Assembly: GCA_002163245.1 (NCBI GenBank)
Contig: MAAL01000177.1
Span: 1 to 64,000, forward strand
Direction: 5' to 3'
DNA from: Gammaproteobacteria bacterium 42_54_T18
GTDB lineage: Bacteria; Pseudomonadota; Gammaproteobacteria; Pseudomonadales; Ketobacteraceae
DNA length: 64,000 nucleotides
Positions within the stretch are counted from its first letter, which is position 1. Each line of letters opens with the position of its first letter. The translations under genes and the position numbers were made by a program. The notes under the pieces are model-generated. The model had not been told where the DNA came from, searched no databases, and worked only from the letters and a program-made list of their open reading frames with translations. Of this stretch, positions 9,256 through 18,655 are shown piece by piece.

Positions 9256-12093
9256 TTAGCTAAGGGTAAACGCATCGCTGACAAGTTTTTTCTGTTCTTC
9301 GATATGCACAGACATATAGCCTGCCGCTGGCGCTGCCGACGCGTCTCGACCTGCATAATGCAGATACAATGATGCGTTCACTCGATGAAGCACATGACGC
9401 ATATGATGCTGACTACAGTACCAAGCTCCCTGATTCATCGGCTCTTCTTGGCACCAAACAACGGTTTCCAAGTTCGGGTATTTAGCAAACACACCCTCCA
9501 ACTCGTTCTCTGGAAATGGGTAAAGCTGCTCAATCCTCACCAGTACAGTATCGTTATTCTCATTATGCCCTTGGTAATCTTTAAGATCGTAGTAGACCTT
9601 GCCGCTACACATAACGACACGACGGATCGCTTCATTACCTTGATCTGTGGCATCACAGATTAACGACTGGAAGTGTCCATTCGCCAACTCATCAAATGTA
9701 GATTTTGCCAATTTATGTCTCAACAAACTCTTGGGTGACATAACAATCAAAGGCTTTCTTAAAGGCCGCACCGCTTGTCTACGCAACATATGAAATACTT
9801 GCGCTGGCGTTGTAGGAACACAGACTTGAATATTATGTTCTGCACATAACTGCAAATAACGTTCCAATCGTGCAGAGGAATGCTCAGGCCCCTGACCTTC
9901 GTAACCATGAGGCAACAACATCGTCAGACCACACAATCGCATCCACTTATGTTCACCGGATGAAATAAACTGATCGATAACAACCTGCGCACCGTTAGCA
10001 AAATCACCGAACTGAGCTTCCCAAATAACCAAACCTTCTGGTGATGTTGTGGAATAACCATACTCAAAACCCAACACAGCTTCTTCAGACAACAACGAGT
10101 CATAAATATCCATTTGCGTATTTTCATCCGCAACAGACTGCAAAGGAATATAAGTCCCCTCTTCTTTCTGATTATGGAACACTGCATGTCGATGAGAAAA
10201 AGTTCCGCGACCAACGTCTTGCCCGGTAATTCGCACTGGAAATTTCTCATCCAATAACGAAGCGTATGCTAAATTTTCAGCAAAGCCCCAATCAACCGTT
10301 AATGCACCAGCCGCCATTTTATTTCGATCTTCAATAATCTTATTAACTTGACGCTGTACAACAAAACCTTCTGGAACTGCTGTTAACTGCTGAGCCAACT
10401 CTTGAAGTTTCTTATAATCAACACTCGTATCATAATAGGCATCATATTCATGACCAAGATAAGGCGTCCAATCCACAAACAACTCAGAGTTAGGCTCTTT
10501 AACCAAACTTTTTGCCACATGCAAACCATCATCAAGAGCGTTTCGATAGTCCTCAACAACCGCATCAGTCTCTTCCTGGGTCATAGACCCTTCAGCAACT
10601 AACTGAGCTGCGTACAACTGACGAGGCGATTTTTTCTTACGAATAACCTGATACATCATCGGTTGCGTTATCGACGGTTCGTCGGCCTCATTATGACCAC
10701 GACTACGATAACAAATGATATCGATAACAACGTCTTTCTTAAATTGTGTACGAAAGTCAATTGCCATCTGCGTTACAAAAAGCACAGCTTCCGGGTCATC
10801 ACCGTTGACATGAAATATTGGTGCCTGAACCATTTTTGCAATATCAGTACAATATTCAGTTGAGCGAGAATCTTCTCGAGCACTTGTTGTAAAACCTACC
10901 TGATTATTCACAATAATATGAACGGTGCCGCCGGTCTTATAACCCCGGGTTTGTGACATCTGGAAAGTTTCCATCACAACACCCTGGCCAGCAAACGCTG
11001 CATCGCCATGAATCAAAACAGGGACAACAAAATCACCATTTGAATCATCTCTTCGATCTTGCCTAGCCCTTACGGAACCCTCTACAACGGGTGAAACTAT
11101 TTCTAGGTGTGATGGGTTAAACGCTAGCGCCAAATGCATTTCACCACCTGGTGTCATAACATTTGAAGAGAAACCTTGATGGTATTTAACGTCACCAGAA
11201 CCGTCTTTATTAAGTTGATGAGTACCTTCGAATTCATCAAACAACGTCGCAGGATTTTTCCCTAACGTATTAACCAGTACATTTAATCGGCCACGGTGAG
11301 CCATACCAATAACAATTTCTTTTACGCCGTAACTACCTGAACGCTGAATAAGCTCATCAACACAAGGTATAAGGCTATCACCACCCTCAAGACCAAACCG
11401 CTTGGTTCCCGGATATTTAGTGGCAAGCATTTTTTCTAGACCTTCAGCAGCCGTAACACGCTCCAAAAGGTGGCTCTTAACCTCAATACTATAATTTGGT
11501 TTAGAGCGAACACTTTCCATTCGCTGTTGCACCCAACGTTTTTCCGCAGTATCAACAATGTGCATATACTCCACACCAATACTTGCGCAATACGTTTTCT
11601 TCAATGCATCAACAATCTCTTTAAGAGATGCTTCATCTTTACCAATAAACAAGCTTCCGGTTTGGAATACTGTATCAATATCAGCAGCAGACAAGCCATG
11701 ATGGGATAACTCTAGATCAGGAACATGCTCTCTTTCCATTAGCTCTAATGGATCAAGTACCGCATTCTGATGCCCCCTAACACGATAAGCAGTGATAAGT
11801 TGCAATACCTGCACCTGCTTTCTCTCATGCTCAGTGCTAACGCTACTAACAGCAACAGGTTGTGCTCGATTCTTGTTTTTAGCAAGAAAAAGGAAATGTT
11901 CTCGGATGGTTGAGTGAGGAATATCCTGCTCAGCTCCATCAACCCGTGGTAACTTATCAAAATTCTCACGCCATTCTTCAGGAATGGAGTTAGGGTCTTT
12001 TAGATAGGATTCGAATAGTTCTTCGACATAAACAGCATTGCCCCCCGATAAATGGGACGTACTCCACTGCCGATACATCAAACTGTCTTCCAT
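9256..12093 (-). CDS. sucA: 2-oxoglutarate dehydrogenase E1 component
   Basis: A 945-residue thiamine-diphosphate enzyme of normal length. It has the usual short N-terminal segment (YVEELFESYLKDP), a thiamine-binding core with GDAAFAGQGVV and NNQVGFTTSAR, GDDPEAV, and a transketolase-like pyrimidine domain near residue 600 (TGQDVGRGTFSHRHAV). It decarboxylates 2-oxoglutarate and succinylates the E2 lipoyl group. ATG at 12093 is chosen because GGTGA lies about 7 nt upstream; an in-frame ATG five codons later is the alternative. A 336-bp gap with two hairpins separates it from sdhB. Confidence 0.96.
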   Translation of the reverse strand: MEDSLMYRQWSTSHLSGGNAVYVEELFESYLKDPNSIPEEWRENFDKLPRVDGAEQDIPHSTIREHFLFLAKNKNRAQPVAVSSVSTEHERKQVQVLQLITAYRVRGHQNAVLDPLELMEREHVPDLELSHHGLSAADIDTVFQTGSLFIGKDEASLKEIVDALKKTYCASIGVEYMHIVDTAEKRWVQQRMESVRSKPNYSIEVKSHLLERVTAAEGLEKMLATKYPGTKRFGLEGGDSLIPCVDELIQRSGSYGVKEIVIGMAHRGRLNVLVNTLGKNPATLFDEFEGTHQLNKDGSGDVKYHQGFSSNVMTPGGEMHLALAFNPSHLEIVSPVVEGSVRARQDRRDDSNGDFVVPVLIHGDAAFAGQGVVMETFQMSQTRGYKTGGTVHIIVNNQVGFTTSAREDSRSTEYCTDIAKMVQAPIFHVNGDDPEAVLFVTQMAIDFRTQFKKDVVIDIICYRSRGHNEADEPSITQPMMYQVIRKKKSPRQLYAAQLVAEGSMTQEETDAVVEDYRNALDDGLHVAKSLVKEPNSELFVDWTPYLGHEYDAYYDTSVDYKKLQELAQQLTAVPEGFVVQRQVNKIIEDRNKMAAGALTVDWGFAENLAYASLLDEKFPVRITGQDVGRGTFSHRHAVFHNQKEEGTYIPLQSVADENTQMDIYDSLLSEEAVLGFEYGYSTTSPEGLVIWEAQFGDFANGAQVVIDQFISSGEHKWMRLCGLTMLLPHGYEGQGPEHSSARLERYLQLCAEHNIQVCVPTTPAQVFHMLRRQAVRPLRKPLIVMSPKSLLRHKLAKSTFDELANGHFQSLICDATDQGNEAIRRVVMCSGKVYYDLKDYQGHNENNDTVLVRIEQLYPFPENELEGVFAKYPNLETVVWCQEEPMNQGAWYCSQHHMRHVLHRVNASLYLHYAGRDASAAPAAGYMSVHIEEQKKLVSDAFTLS

Positions 12094-12429
12094 TGCAGAT
12101 CACCGTAGTAATAGGAACTCTACCTGCCAACGCTGACAAACAGCAATAGACACTTCTGCAAGGAGTTAGCTTACATTGGCCTTGTAAGCCCGCAAGCGAC
12201 AACAGATAGCTCGGTTTTTCCGAGAGTCCTAGTTTTAATTTCTATGCTTCGTACCGCCTTGTAAGCGACCGAGCGAATTACAACAACACCTCGCGATAAT
12301 GAGATGTTTTGTTCTTCACAACATCAAGTGTAGCGGCTTTCTAAAAGCTCGCTACACCTGCCCCTAAGCAATTTGCTTAGGAACGCTAGATGCCTGAATT
12401 TTAACGATTTTACAATATTTATCCAGTAA
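12094..12429 (-). other. sdhB-sucA intergenic region with two tandem hairpins
   Basis: This 336-bp gap in the TCA operon holds no convincing gene. It has two strong inverted repeats near the sdhB end: a 19-nt repeat CCTAAGCAA/TTGCTTAGG (12363-12381), and GTGTAGCG-GCTTT pairing with AAAGC-CGCTACAC (12328-12357, one bulged base). Neither is followed by a clear U-run on the minus strand, so they look more like RNA processing, stability or attenuation elements than simple terminators. A promoter serving sucA may also lie here. Confidence 0.5.
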
Positions 12430-13134
12430 CTATGTTGCTTGATCTAACAACATTGACCGAATGTGCCCAATTGCTTGAGTTGGATTCAAACCTTTAGGAC
12501 ATACATTAACGCAGTTCATGATTCCTCGACACCTGAACAAGCTAAACGGATCATCAAGATCTGAAAGACGCTCAGTTGTCGCATTATCGCGACTATCAAT
12601 GATAAAACGATAGGCTTGTAACAAACCGGCTGGACCGATGAATTTCTCAGGATTCCACCAAAATGAAGGGCACGATGTTGTACAACATGCACACAAAATA
12701 CACTCATAAAGCCCATCTAGCTTATCTCGTTCTTCAGGTGTCTGAAGTCGCTCAATAGCCGGCGGGGAATCTTCATTGATAAGATAAGGCTTAATTTTTT
12801 CGTATTGGTTGTAGAACATTGTCATATCAACAACCACATCACGAATTACCGGCAACCCAGGTAAAGGTCGCAAGGTAAGCTTTTTCTTGCCGTTAGTCGC
12901 CTCAGATATTGAGGTAATACATGCCAATCCATTTTTGCCATTCATGTTCAAACCATCAGAGCCACAAACACCCTCACGGCAAGATCGGCGATATGCCAAC
13001 GTTGGATCCTGTTCTTTTACCAAGCCCAGTACGTCAAGAACCATAAGATCTTTACCACCGGTATCGACCTCATAATCCTTCATGTAAGGTTCGGCGTCTG
13101 TATCTGGGTTGTATCGATAAATGCTAACTAACAT
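12430..13134 (-). CDS. sdhB: Succinate dehydrogenase iron-sulfur subunit
   Basis: A 234-residue protein of standard length. The N-terminal 2Fe-2S ferredoxin domain has CREGVCGSDGLNMNG, followed by a downstream Cys (GLAC). The C-terminal domain carries CILCACCTTSCPSF and CRGIMNCVNVCPKGLNP for the 4Fe-4S and 3Fe-4S centres. It passes electrons from the SdhA flavin to ubiquinone at SdhCD. The ribosome binding site AAGGAG lies about 8 nt before ATG 13134. It is 11 bp after sdhA. Confidence 0.97.
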   Translation of the reverse strand: MLVSIYRYNPDTDAEPYMKDYEVDTGGKDLMVLDVLGLVKEQDPTLAYRRSCREGVCGSDGLNMNGKNGLACITSISEATNGKKKLTLRPLPGLPVIRDVVVDMTMFYNQYEKIKPYLINEDSPPAIERLQTPEERDKLDGLYECILCACCTTSCPSFWWNPEKFIGPAGLLQAYRFIIDSRDNATTERLSDLDDPFSLFRCRGIMNCVNVCPKGLNPTQAIGHIRSMLLDQAT

Positions 13135-13145
13135 CCGCGTTCTCC

Positions 13146-14918
13146 TTAATATGTACGAATTTTAGGCTGGAAAGTATCAACTAACTTAGGCGCAAAGTTT
13201 ACATCACGCTTAGTAACTTTCTTTGTCTCGGGGGAATACAACGAATGCGCAAGCCAATTTTCGTCGTCTCGATCAGGGAAATCATAACGAGAATGCGCTC
13301 CGCGACTTTCTTTACGAGCATCTGCCGCAATCGCTGTTGCTTCCGCGACTTCTATTAGATTCTCAAGCTCTAACGCCTCAATACGTGCAGTGTTATACGC
13401 ATTAGACTTATCAGTAAGATGAACATCTGCAATACGCGCACGTAGGTCAGAGAGTTTCTTAACACCCTCAGCCATCATTTCGCCTTTACGGAATACACCA
13501 AAGTCATTCTGCATAACTTTCTGCAATTCTTTGCGCAAAGTTGCAACATCCTCGCCTTTCGTCGACTCTTCAAGTCGAGCAAAACGGCTATCTGCTTGCT
13601 CAAGATCAGACTCAGACGTGTCACGATGATCACCGCCCTGCTTAAGCTGCGTCTCAATGAACATTCCTGCAGCTCTACCGAATACAACCAAATCAAGTAA
13701 TGAGTTTCCGCCAAGACGGTTAGCTCCGTGTACAGATACACAAGCAACTTCACCTACCGCATACAGACCATCAACGATTTTGTCGTTTCCAGCTGCATCC
13801 TGAGAAATCGCCTGACCATGAATATTGGTCGGAATACCACCCATCATGTAATGACATGTTGGTACTACAGGAATTGGAACCTTAACAGGATCAGATGCAG
13901 CAAAGGTAATCGCTAGCTCACAAATACCCGGCAAGCGCTTATGCAGCACATCTTTACCAAGATGATCCAGCTTTAGGAATACATGATCACCTTCTGGCCC
14001 ACAACCACGACCGTCTAAAATCTCTTGCATAATGGAGCGAGCAACAACGTCACGCCCAGCAAGATCTTTCGCATTAGGAGCATAACGCTCCATGAAACGC
14101 TCGCCATCTTTGTTGATTAAGTATCCGCCTTCACCGCGGCAACCTTCCGTTACAAGCACACCAGCACCAGCAATACCCGTTGGGTGGAACTGCCACATTT
14201 CGATATCTTGAACCGGCAAACCTAGACGTAACGCCATGCCAACACCGTCTCCAGTATTGATAAGCGCATTCGTTGTAGATTGATAAATACGCCCAGAACC
14301 ACCAGTAGCAAGTATGGTTGCACGTGACTTAAAGAATACTTTCTCACCAGTCTCCATGCATATTGCGATAACACCGGTTACAGCACCATCTTGGTTCTTA
14401 ACCAAATCAGTTGCATACCACTCATTAAAGAAATTGGTGTCATGCTTAACGTTCTGCTGATATAGAGCGTGCAATAATGCGTGACCAGTACGATCCGCTG
14501 CTGCACAGGTTCGAGCAGCCTGGGTAGGATTATCCGGGCCTTTAGACTGACCGCCAAAAGGACGCTGATAAATACGACCTTCTTCAGTTCTAGAGAAAGG
14601 TAATCCCATATGCTCTAGTTCATAGACCACTTCTGGGCCTACGTTACACATATATTCGATAGCGTCTTGGTCACCAATGTAATCGGATCCTTTGACGGTA
14701 TCGTACATGTGCCAGCGCCAATCATCATTTGGATCATCACTAGCAATCGCACAAGTAATTCCGCCCTGGGCAGATACTGTGTGTGAACGTGTTGGAAATA
14801 CTTTAGTAATCAAAGCAATTTTTTGACCGGATTGGGCAAGCTGAAGTGCGGCACGCATACCAGCGCCGCCTCCACCAACAATTACCGCATCAAAACTAAG
14901 GGTTCGAATATTCGACAT
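13146..14918 (-). CDS. sdhA: Succinate dehydrogenase flavoprotein subunit
   Basis: A 590-residue flavoprotein. The N-terminal FAD-binding segment is [14 protein letters not shown]. The covalent-FAD histidine lies in [13 protein letters not shown] (about residues 45-57). The active-site segment [18 protein letters not shown] and [14 protein letters not shown] near residue 400 are intact. It oxidises succinate to fumarate at the cytoplasmic face of the membrane complex. Its ATG overlaps the sdhD stop codon by one base (TAATG), so translation is coupled. Confidence 0.97.
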   Translation of the reverse strand: MSNIRTLSFDAVIVGGGGAGMRAALQLAQSGQKIALITKVFPTRSHTVSAQGGITCAIASDDPNDDWRWHMYDTVKGSDYIGDQDAIEYMCNVGPEVVYELEHMGLPFSRTEEGRIYQRPFGGQSKGPDNPTQAARTCAAADRTGHALLHALYQQNVKHDTNFFNEWYATDLVKNQDGAVTGVIAICMETGEKVFFKSRATILATGGSGRIYQSTTNALINTGDGVGMALRLGLPVQDIEMWQFHPTGIAGAGVLVTEGCRGEGGYLINKDGERFMERYAPNAKDLAGRDVVARSIMQEILDGRGCGPEGDHVFLKLDHLGKDVLHKRLPGICELAITFAASDPVKVPIPVVPTCHYMMGGIPTNIHGQAISQDAAGNDKIVDGLYAVGEVACVSVHGANRLGGNSLLDLVVFGRAAGMFIETQLKQGGDHRDTSESDLEQADSRFARLEESTKGEDVATLRKELQKVMQNDFGVFRKGEMMAEGVKKLSDLRARIADVHLTDKSNAYNTARIEALELENLIEVAEATAIAADARKESRGAHSRYDFPDRDDENWLAHSLYSPETKKVTKRDVNFAPKLVDTFQPKIRTY

Positions 14919-15289
14919 TACTTAACACCCCACAAAATCTGAATACCCCAGAACAAGTAAGCAAGCAATATAAACGCTAACCCGCCTTGGAAAATCATTC
15001 TGACGGTAGTTGCTGCTTTACCAAGCTGAAGGCTAGTAAGGTAGTCAGTAGAAACCGTCCATAGACCAACCCACGCATGCCCCATGAAGCTAACTAGCGC
15101 AATCATGGTAAACACTTTCATGTAAGTTGATGTCATATATGCATGCCAATTTGCATAGGTTGCTTCACCACCACATAGGAAAAAACCCAATACAGCAAAG
15201 AAATAAACACCTAGTACAACAGCACTCGCTCGTTGAATAAGCCAATCATAAAGACCATTTCGGCCCAGGCTTGTTGCGTTCGTTACCAT
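14918..15289 (-). CDS. sdhD: Succinate dehydrogenase membrane anchor subunit
   Basis: A protein of about 123 residues with three hydrophobic helices. The N-terminus [20 protein letters not shown] is typical of gammaproteobacterial SdhD. The open frame extends to a TTG at 15295, but ATG 15289 is preferred because it has a G-rich ribosome binding site about 8 nt upstream and gives the family's usual start. The start overlaps the end of sdh[10 protein letters not shown] near residue 70 holds the histidine expected near haem b. With SdhC it anchors SdhAB and forms the ubiquinone site. Confidence 0.93.
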   Translation of the reverse strand: MVTNATSLGRNGLYDWLIQRASAVVLGVYFFAVLGFFLCGGEATYANWHAYMTSTYMKVFTMIALVSFMGHAWVGLWTVSTDYLTSLQLGKAATTVRMIFQGGLAFILLAYLFWGIQILWGVK

Positions 15290-15657
15290 ATCCAAACCCC
15301 CGCAGCGATAATAAGAACAACTGACAGACCAAGAACAATTTTTGCACCCAGTTGTCCGCCTTCCAAAGTTTCACCGATACCCATGTCCATGAGTAGGTGC
15401 TTGAAGCCAGCAGTGATATGAAAAATCAAACCAGCTAAGATTCCCCATAAAATAATTTTAACGAATACGCCATCCAAACACTCTTTAAGAGAGTTGAACG
15501 ATTCTTCGCTGGCCAAGGATAAGTCCAATCCCAACAATAACAACCCAATACCCACGAACAGGATTACTCCGGTAATTCGATGAGTGATTGAGATTAATGC
15601 AGGAAGAGGAAACGCTATTGTGGATAAATCCAGGTTAACAGGTCTCTTGCTATTCAC
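15283..15657 (-). CDS. sdhC: Succinate dehydrogenase cytochrome b556 subunit
   Basis: A 124-residue protein with three transmembrane helices. It contains the family motifs RPVNLDL, SITHRITGVILF (about 22-33) and GFKHLLMDMG (about 81-90), where the second histidine is the probable haem b ligand. It is the first gene of the minus-strand operon. The start is GTG at 15657 (MNSKRPVNLD), with no strong ribosome binding site visible. A good promoter lies 130-158 bp upstream. Confidence 0.95.
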   Translation of the reverse strand: MNSKRPVNLDLSTIAFPLPALISITHRITGVILFVGIGLLLLGLDLSLASEESFNSLKECLDGVFVKIILWGILAGLIFHITAGFKHLLMDMGIGETLEGGQLGAKIVLGLSVVLIIAAGVWIW

Positions 15658-15786
15658 GTCGTTTTCACTGTGTAATGGCCCTAAAACAGGGCGTTAAGAC
15701 AACGGTATTGCACCAAAATAGGAAAGGAAATTAGCAACTTAGACAGCTGACCGAATTTCGTCCTCCCCTCTATCTTTCGGGGCCGA

Positions 15787-15815
15787 AGTATAGTCTCATC
15801 AACCAATAATTACAA
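15787..15815 (-). promoter_or_regulatory. Sigma70-type promoter for the sdh-suc operon
   Basis: On the minus strand TTGTAA (15815-15810) and TATACT (15792-15787) are separated by exactly 17 bp, a good sigma70 match. The predicted transcript starts about 120 nt before the sdhC GTG. Inferred from sequence only. Confidence 0.6.
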
Positions 15816-15972
15816 ACACCCACCCTGGCCCAAACTCTAATCAAGCTACTTCATTTGAACCATACAACTCTGAATTCATGCTCTATACTTCTGTCAATTC
15901 GTCAATATTCTGTACATTAATTAAAAATCTCGACCATATAGATCAATAAATGAACAAAAAGACTGAAACAAT

Positions 15973-16001
15973 TTGACAAACAATCGCCAAATCATTAATT
16001 T
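15973..16001 (+). promoter_or_regulatory. Candidate gltA promoter
   Basis: TTGACA (15973-15978), 17 bp, TAATTT (15996-16001). The consensus -35 and correct spacing support a plus-strand start about 255 nt upstream of the gltA ATG, giving a long leader that contains the two palindromes described separately. Confidence 0.45.
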
Positions 16002-16132
16002 TTGCCCGCGAAATATTGAGTTATGTCTGTCAGCACAACCTCACAAAGGTTATTCGGTCCGAAATGGCCTAGCTGGCAAGAAAGAATGTAAAGGCCAAAC
16101 CTCGCAAACGTTTGGAAAAGGCGCTAAATTCT

Positions 16133-16147
16133 GTGAGCTAATCTCAC
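16133..16147. promoter_or_regulatory. GTGAG-N5-CTCAC palindrome upstream of gltA
   Basis: A perfect 5-bp inverted repeat with 5-bp spacer, GTGAGCTAATCTCAC. It resembles CRP/Vfr half sites (TGTGA) but the arm spacing does not fit the CRP consensus. It may be an operator for an unidentified regulator. Confidence 0.3.
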
Positions 16148-16197
16148 TAAACGCCCCCCTTTGTAAAACAAGCTAAAATGGTGCGGTTCTGTTGTTT

Positions 16198-16214
16198 ATC
16201 TGGTCTCACCTGAC
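16198..16214. promoter_or_regulatory. FadR-like operator in the gltA leader
   Basis: The 17-mer ATCTGGTCTCACCTGAC matches the E. coli FadR pattern (A-N-CTGGTC-NN-ACC-W-G) at nearly all conserved positions. It contains TGGTC and GACCA arms (16201-16205 and 16212-16216). A fatty-acid regulator at citrate synthase would link acyl-CoA supply to TCA entry. No fadR gene is in the window, so this rests on the motif alone. Confidence 0.35.
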
Positions 16215-16264
16215 CAATAATCACTACCAACCATTTCGCTCATCAATGCGAACAGGAGATGACT

Positions 16265-17545
16265 ATGACTGAGAAATCTGCTCAGTTAACCATTGGCGAT
16301 ACTACTTTAGAATTGCCAATTTATTCCGGAACCATCGGGCCAGACGTTGTAGACGTGGGCCAGCTAACCGGTAAGGGTATGTTCACCTACGACCCCGGCT
16401 TTGTTTCAACCGCGTCGTGTGAATCCAAAATCACCTACATTGATGGCGGCAAAGGTGTTTTATTGCACCGCGGCTACCCTATCGATCAGTTGGCAAACGA
16501 ATCTGAGCACTTAGAAGTATGCTACTTGCTTATATACGGGGAGCTTCCAACTGCAGAACAAAAAGAAGAATTTGTATCTTCCATCATGAACCACACAATG
16601 GTTCATGATCAGCTTTCTTCGTTCTATAAAGGCTTTCGCAGAGACGCTCACCCAATGGCCATCATGTGTGGTGTTGTTGGTGCTCTCTCCGCTTTCTATC
16701 ACGATTCACTTGATATTGCTGATGAGCAACATCGTGAAGTTGCGGCCTACCGCCTAATTGCAAAAATGCCTACCTTGGCAGCTATGTGTTACAAGTACAC
16801 CCAAGGTCAGCCATTCATGTATCCTCGCAATGACCTAAACTATGCAGAAAACTTTTTGCATATGATGTTTGGTGTTCCTTGTGAAGAAACCAAGGTAAAC
16901 CCAATCATTGCGAAAGCAATGGATAAAATCTTTATCCTACATGCTGATCATGAGCAGAATGCCTCAACATCAACAGTAAGATTAGCCGGCTCATCTGGTG
17001 CCAACCCGTTTGCTTGTATAGCGGCAGGAATTGCAGCACTTTGGGGTCCAGCACACGGCGGAGCGAACGAAGCTGTTCTTAAAATGCTTGATGAAATTGG
17101 TGACGTTTCTAACGTTGACAGCTTCATCTTACGTGCAAAAGACAAGAACGATCCATTCCGCTTGATGGGCTTTGGTCACCGTGTTTATAAGAACTTTGAC
17201 CCACGCGCAACGGTTATGCGTGAAACGTGTCACGAAGTTCTTGGCGAGCTAGGCATTAATGATCCACAGCTAGAACTTGCGATGAAGCTAGAAGAGATTG
17301 CTCGTAGTGATTCTTACTTCATCGAGCGCAACCTGTACCCTAACGTTGATTTCTACTCAGGAATCATCCTTAAGGCTATCGGTATTCCTACTGAAATGTT
17401 CACAGTAATCTTTGCACTAGGCCGTACGCCTGGCTGGATCGCTCACTGGCATGAAATGATCAGCGGGCCATACAAGATTGGTCGCCCTCGTCAGCTTTAT
17501 ACTGGCGCAGAAAAGCGAGACTTTGTTCCAGCAGACAAGCGCTAG
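16265..17545 (+). CDS. gltA: Citrate synthase (type II)
   Basis: A protein of about 426 residues matching hexameric type II citrate synthase. It has the N-terminal beta segment ([11 protein letters not shown]), the catalytic His in [12 protein letters not shown], the second His in [15 protein letters not shown] and the catalytic Asp in [10 protein letters not shown]. It condenses oxaloacetate and acetyl-CoA. Two ATGs lie six bases apart; AGGAG at 16254-16258 abuts the first (16259) but is 6 nt from the second, so ATG 16265 is chosen. It is divergent from sdhC, the usual gammaproteobacterial layout, and ends at a strong terminator. Confidence 0.97.
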   Translation: MTEKSAQLTIGDTTLELPIYSGTIGPDVVDVGQLTGKGMFTYDPGFVSTASCESKITYIDGGKGVLLHRGYPIDQLANESEHLEVCYLLIYGELPTAEQKEEFVSSIMNHTMVHDQLSSFYKGFRRDAHPMAIMCGVVGALSAFYHDSLDIADEQHREVAAYRLIAKMPTLAAMCYKYTQGQPFMYPRNDLNYAENFLHMMFGVPCEETKVNPIIAKAMDKIFILHADHEQNASTSTVRLAGSSGANPFACIAAGIAALWGPAHGGANEAVLKMLDEIGDVSNVDSFILRAKDKNDPFRLMGFGHRVYKNFDPRATVMRETCHEVLGELGINDPQLELAMKLEEIARSDSYFIERNLYPNVDFYSGIILKAIGIPTEMFTVIFALGRTPGWIAHWHEMISGPYKIGRPRQLYTGAEKRDFVPADKR

Positions 17546-17550
17546 AACAA

Positions 17551-17593
17551 AGACATAAAAAAAGGCGGATTTATCCGCCTTTTTTTATGTCTG
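17551..17593 (+). terminator. gltA terminator
   Basis: AGACATAAAAAAAGGCGGA and its perfect complement flank a short loop, with a T-run inside the 3' arm. This is a classic intrinsic terminator starting 5 bp after the gltA stop. Confidence 0.92.
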
Positions 17594-17648
17594 AAATTTA
17601 TGAAGCCGTAAAAAAACGCGTAAAAACGTAAATGAAAAGGATCTAATA

Positions 17649-18509
17649 ATGAAAATTGCATTTATTGGGCTAGGCATCATGGGTTTTCCGATGGCAGGCC
17701 ACCTTGCTAATGCTCGGCATGACGTTACCGTTTTCAATCGAACCGCCGAGAAGGCCTCGCGTTGGACAAAAAATTATTCTGGATCTGTGGCAATCACCCC
17801 TAAAATTGCGTCAAAAGAGTGCGACATTGTTTTTGTTTGTGTAGGGAATGACGACGATTTACGAAGTGTAGTACTTGGTGATAACGGCGTTTTAAATGGA
17901 ATGAAAGCTAATTCAATATTGATAGACCACACCACTGCATCAGCCGATGTGGCAAGAGAGCTGTTTACAGCATGCTCACAGCAGTCTATTGGCTTTATTG
18001 ATGCGCCAGTATCAGGCGGACAACAAGGCGCTGAGAATGGCCAACTTACCATTATGTGTGGTGGTGAAAACGGTATATTTAAGCAAGCCGAGTCCATTAT
18101 GGATTGTTACGCAAAACAGATAAGCCTAATGGGACCCGCGGGAAGTGGCCAGCTGACCAAGATGGTTAATCAGATTTGTATTGCTGGATTGGTACAGGGA
18201 TTAGCTGAAGGTTTACAGTTTGCTGAAAACGCTGGATTAGATGCTCATAAAGTTATCGAAGTTATCTCTAAAGGTGCGGCTCAATCCTGGCAGATGGATA
18301 ATCGGCACGAAACAATGATCAAAGGCGAATACGAACATGGATTTGCTGTTGATTGGATGCGGAAGGATTTGGGGATTTGTTTTGATGAGGCAAGAGGAAA
18401 TGGAAGTCAGTTACCCGTTGCTGCGCTAGTGGATCAGTTTTATGCAGGGGTACAGGCTGATGGTGGAGGTAGATGGGATACGTCTAGTTTGAAGGGCCGT
18501 TTAAAATAA
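17649..18509 (+). CDS. 3-hydroxyisobutyrate dehydrogenase-family oxidoreductase
   Basis: A 286-residue beta-hydroxyacid dehydrogenase. The N-terminal Rossmann motif is FIGLGIMGFPMAGHL, the substrate-binding segment is APVSGGQQGAENGQL (about residues 119-133), and the catalytic lysine is in GQLTKMVNQ (about 172). The family reduces or oxidises small beta-hydroxyacids such as 3-hydroxyisobutyrate, tartronate semialdehyde or succinic semialdehyde; the substrate cannot be fixed here. AAGGA precedes ATG 17649 by about 8 nt. It follows the gltA terminator, so it is probably transcribed separately. Confidence 0.88.
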   Translation: MKIAFIGLGIMGFPMAGHLANARHDVTVFNRTAEKASRWTKNYSGSVAITPKIASKECDIVFVCVGNDDDLRSVVLGDNGVLNGMKANSILIDHTTASADVARELFTACSQQSIGFIDAPVSGGQQGAENGQLTIMCGGENGIFKQAESIMDCYAKQISLMGPAGSGQLTKMVNQICIAGLVQGLAEGLQFAENAGLDAHKVIEVISKGAAQSWQMDNRHETMIKGEYEHGFAVDWMRKDLGICFDEARGNGSQLPVAALVDQFYAGVQADGGGRWDTSSLKGRLK

Positions 18510-18528
18510 TACCAGACTATTTCCACGA

Positions 18529-18559
18529 ATTAAGTGACAGGTTACCCCTGCCACTTAAT
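18529..18559. terminator. Hairpin between convergent genes
   Basis: ATTAAGTG-CAGG pairs with CCTG-CACTTAAT across a 5-nt loop, with one A-C mismatch. It lies 19 bp past the reductase stop and could serve both convergent genes. No U-tract follows, so termination activity is uncertain. Confidence 0.4.
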
Positions 18560-18655
18560 CTCCACCTAAAGTTGCAGTCACATACAAAACACAACGTTCC
18601 TTTTAAAAACCAGCAGACATTGATTTCTTAAATGCCCCCTCATAAGCATTTAGTG

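Larger units (their letters stand above)
15658..16258. other. sdhC-gltA divergent regulatory region
   Basis: About 600 bp with no convincing gene between the divergent TCA operon and gltA. It holds a minus-strand promoter for sdhC, a plus-strand candidate promoter for gltA, a GTGAG/CTCAC palindrome (16133-16147) and a FadR-like site (16198-16214), each listed separately. A 67-codon frame at 15973-16176 starts inside the candidate promoter and looks non-coding. Confidence 0.6.

Noticed and set aside
12328-12381. tRNA or riboswitch in the sdhB-sucA gap
   Set aside because: Only two simple hairpins; no cloverleaf and no recognised aptamer pattern.
16133-16147. CRP/Vfr site upstream of gltA
   Set aside because: The GTGAG/CTCAC spacing does not fit TGTGA-N6-TCACA; kept only as an unassigned palindrome.
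15973-16176. 67-codon plus-strand frame upstream of gltA
   Set aside because: It starts inside a candidate promoter, has no ribosome binding site and no family resemblance; it also spans a palindromic regulatory element.
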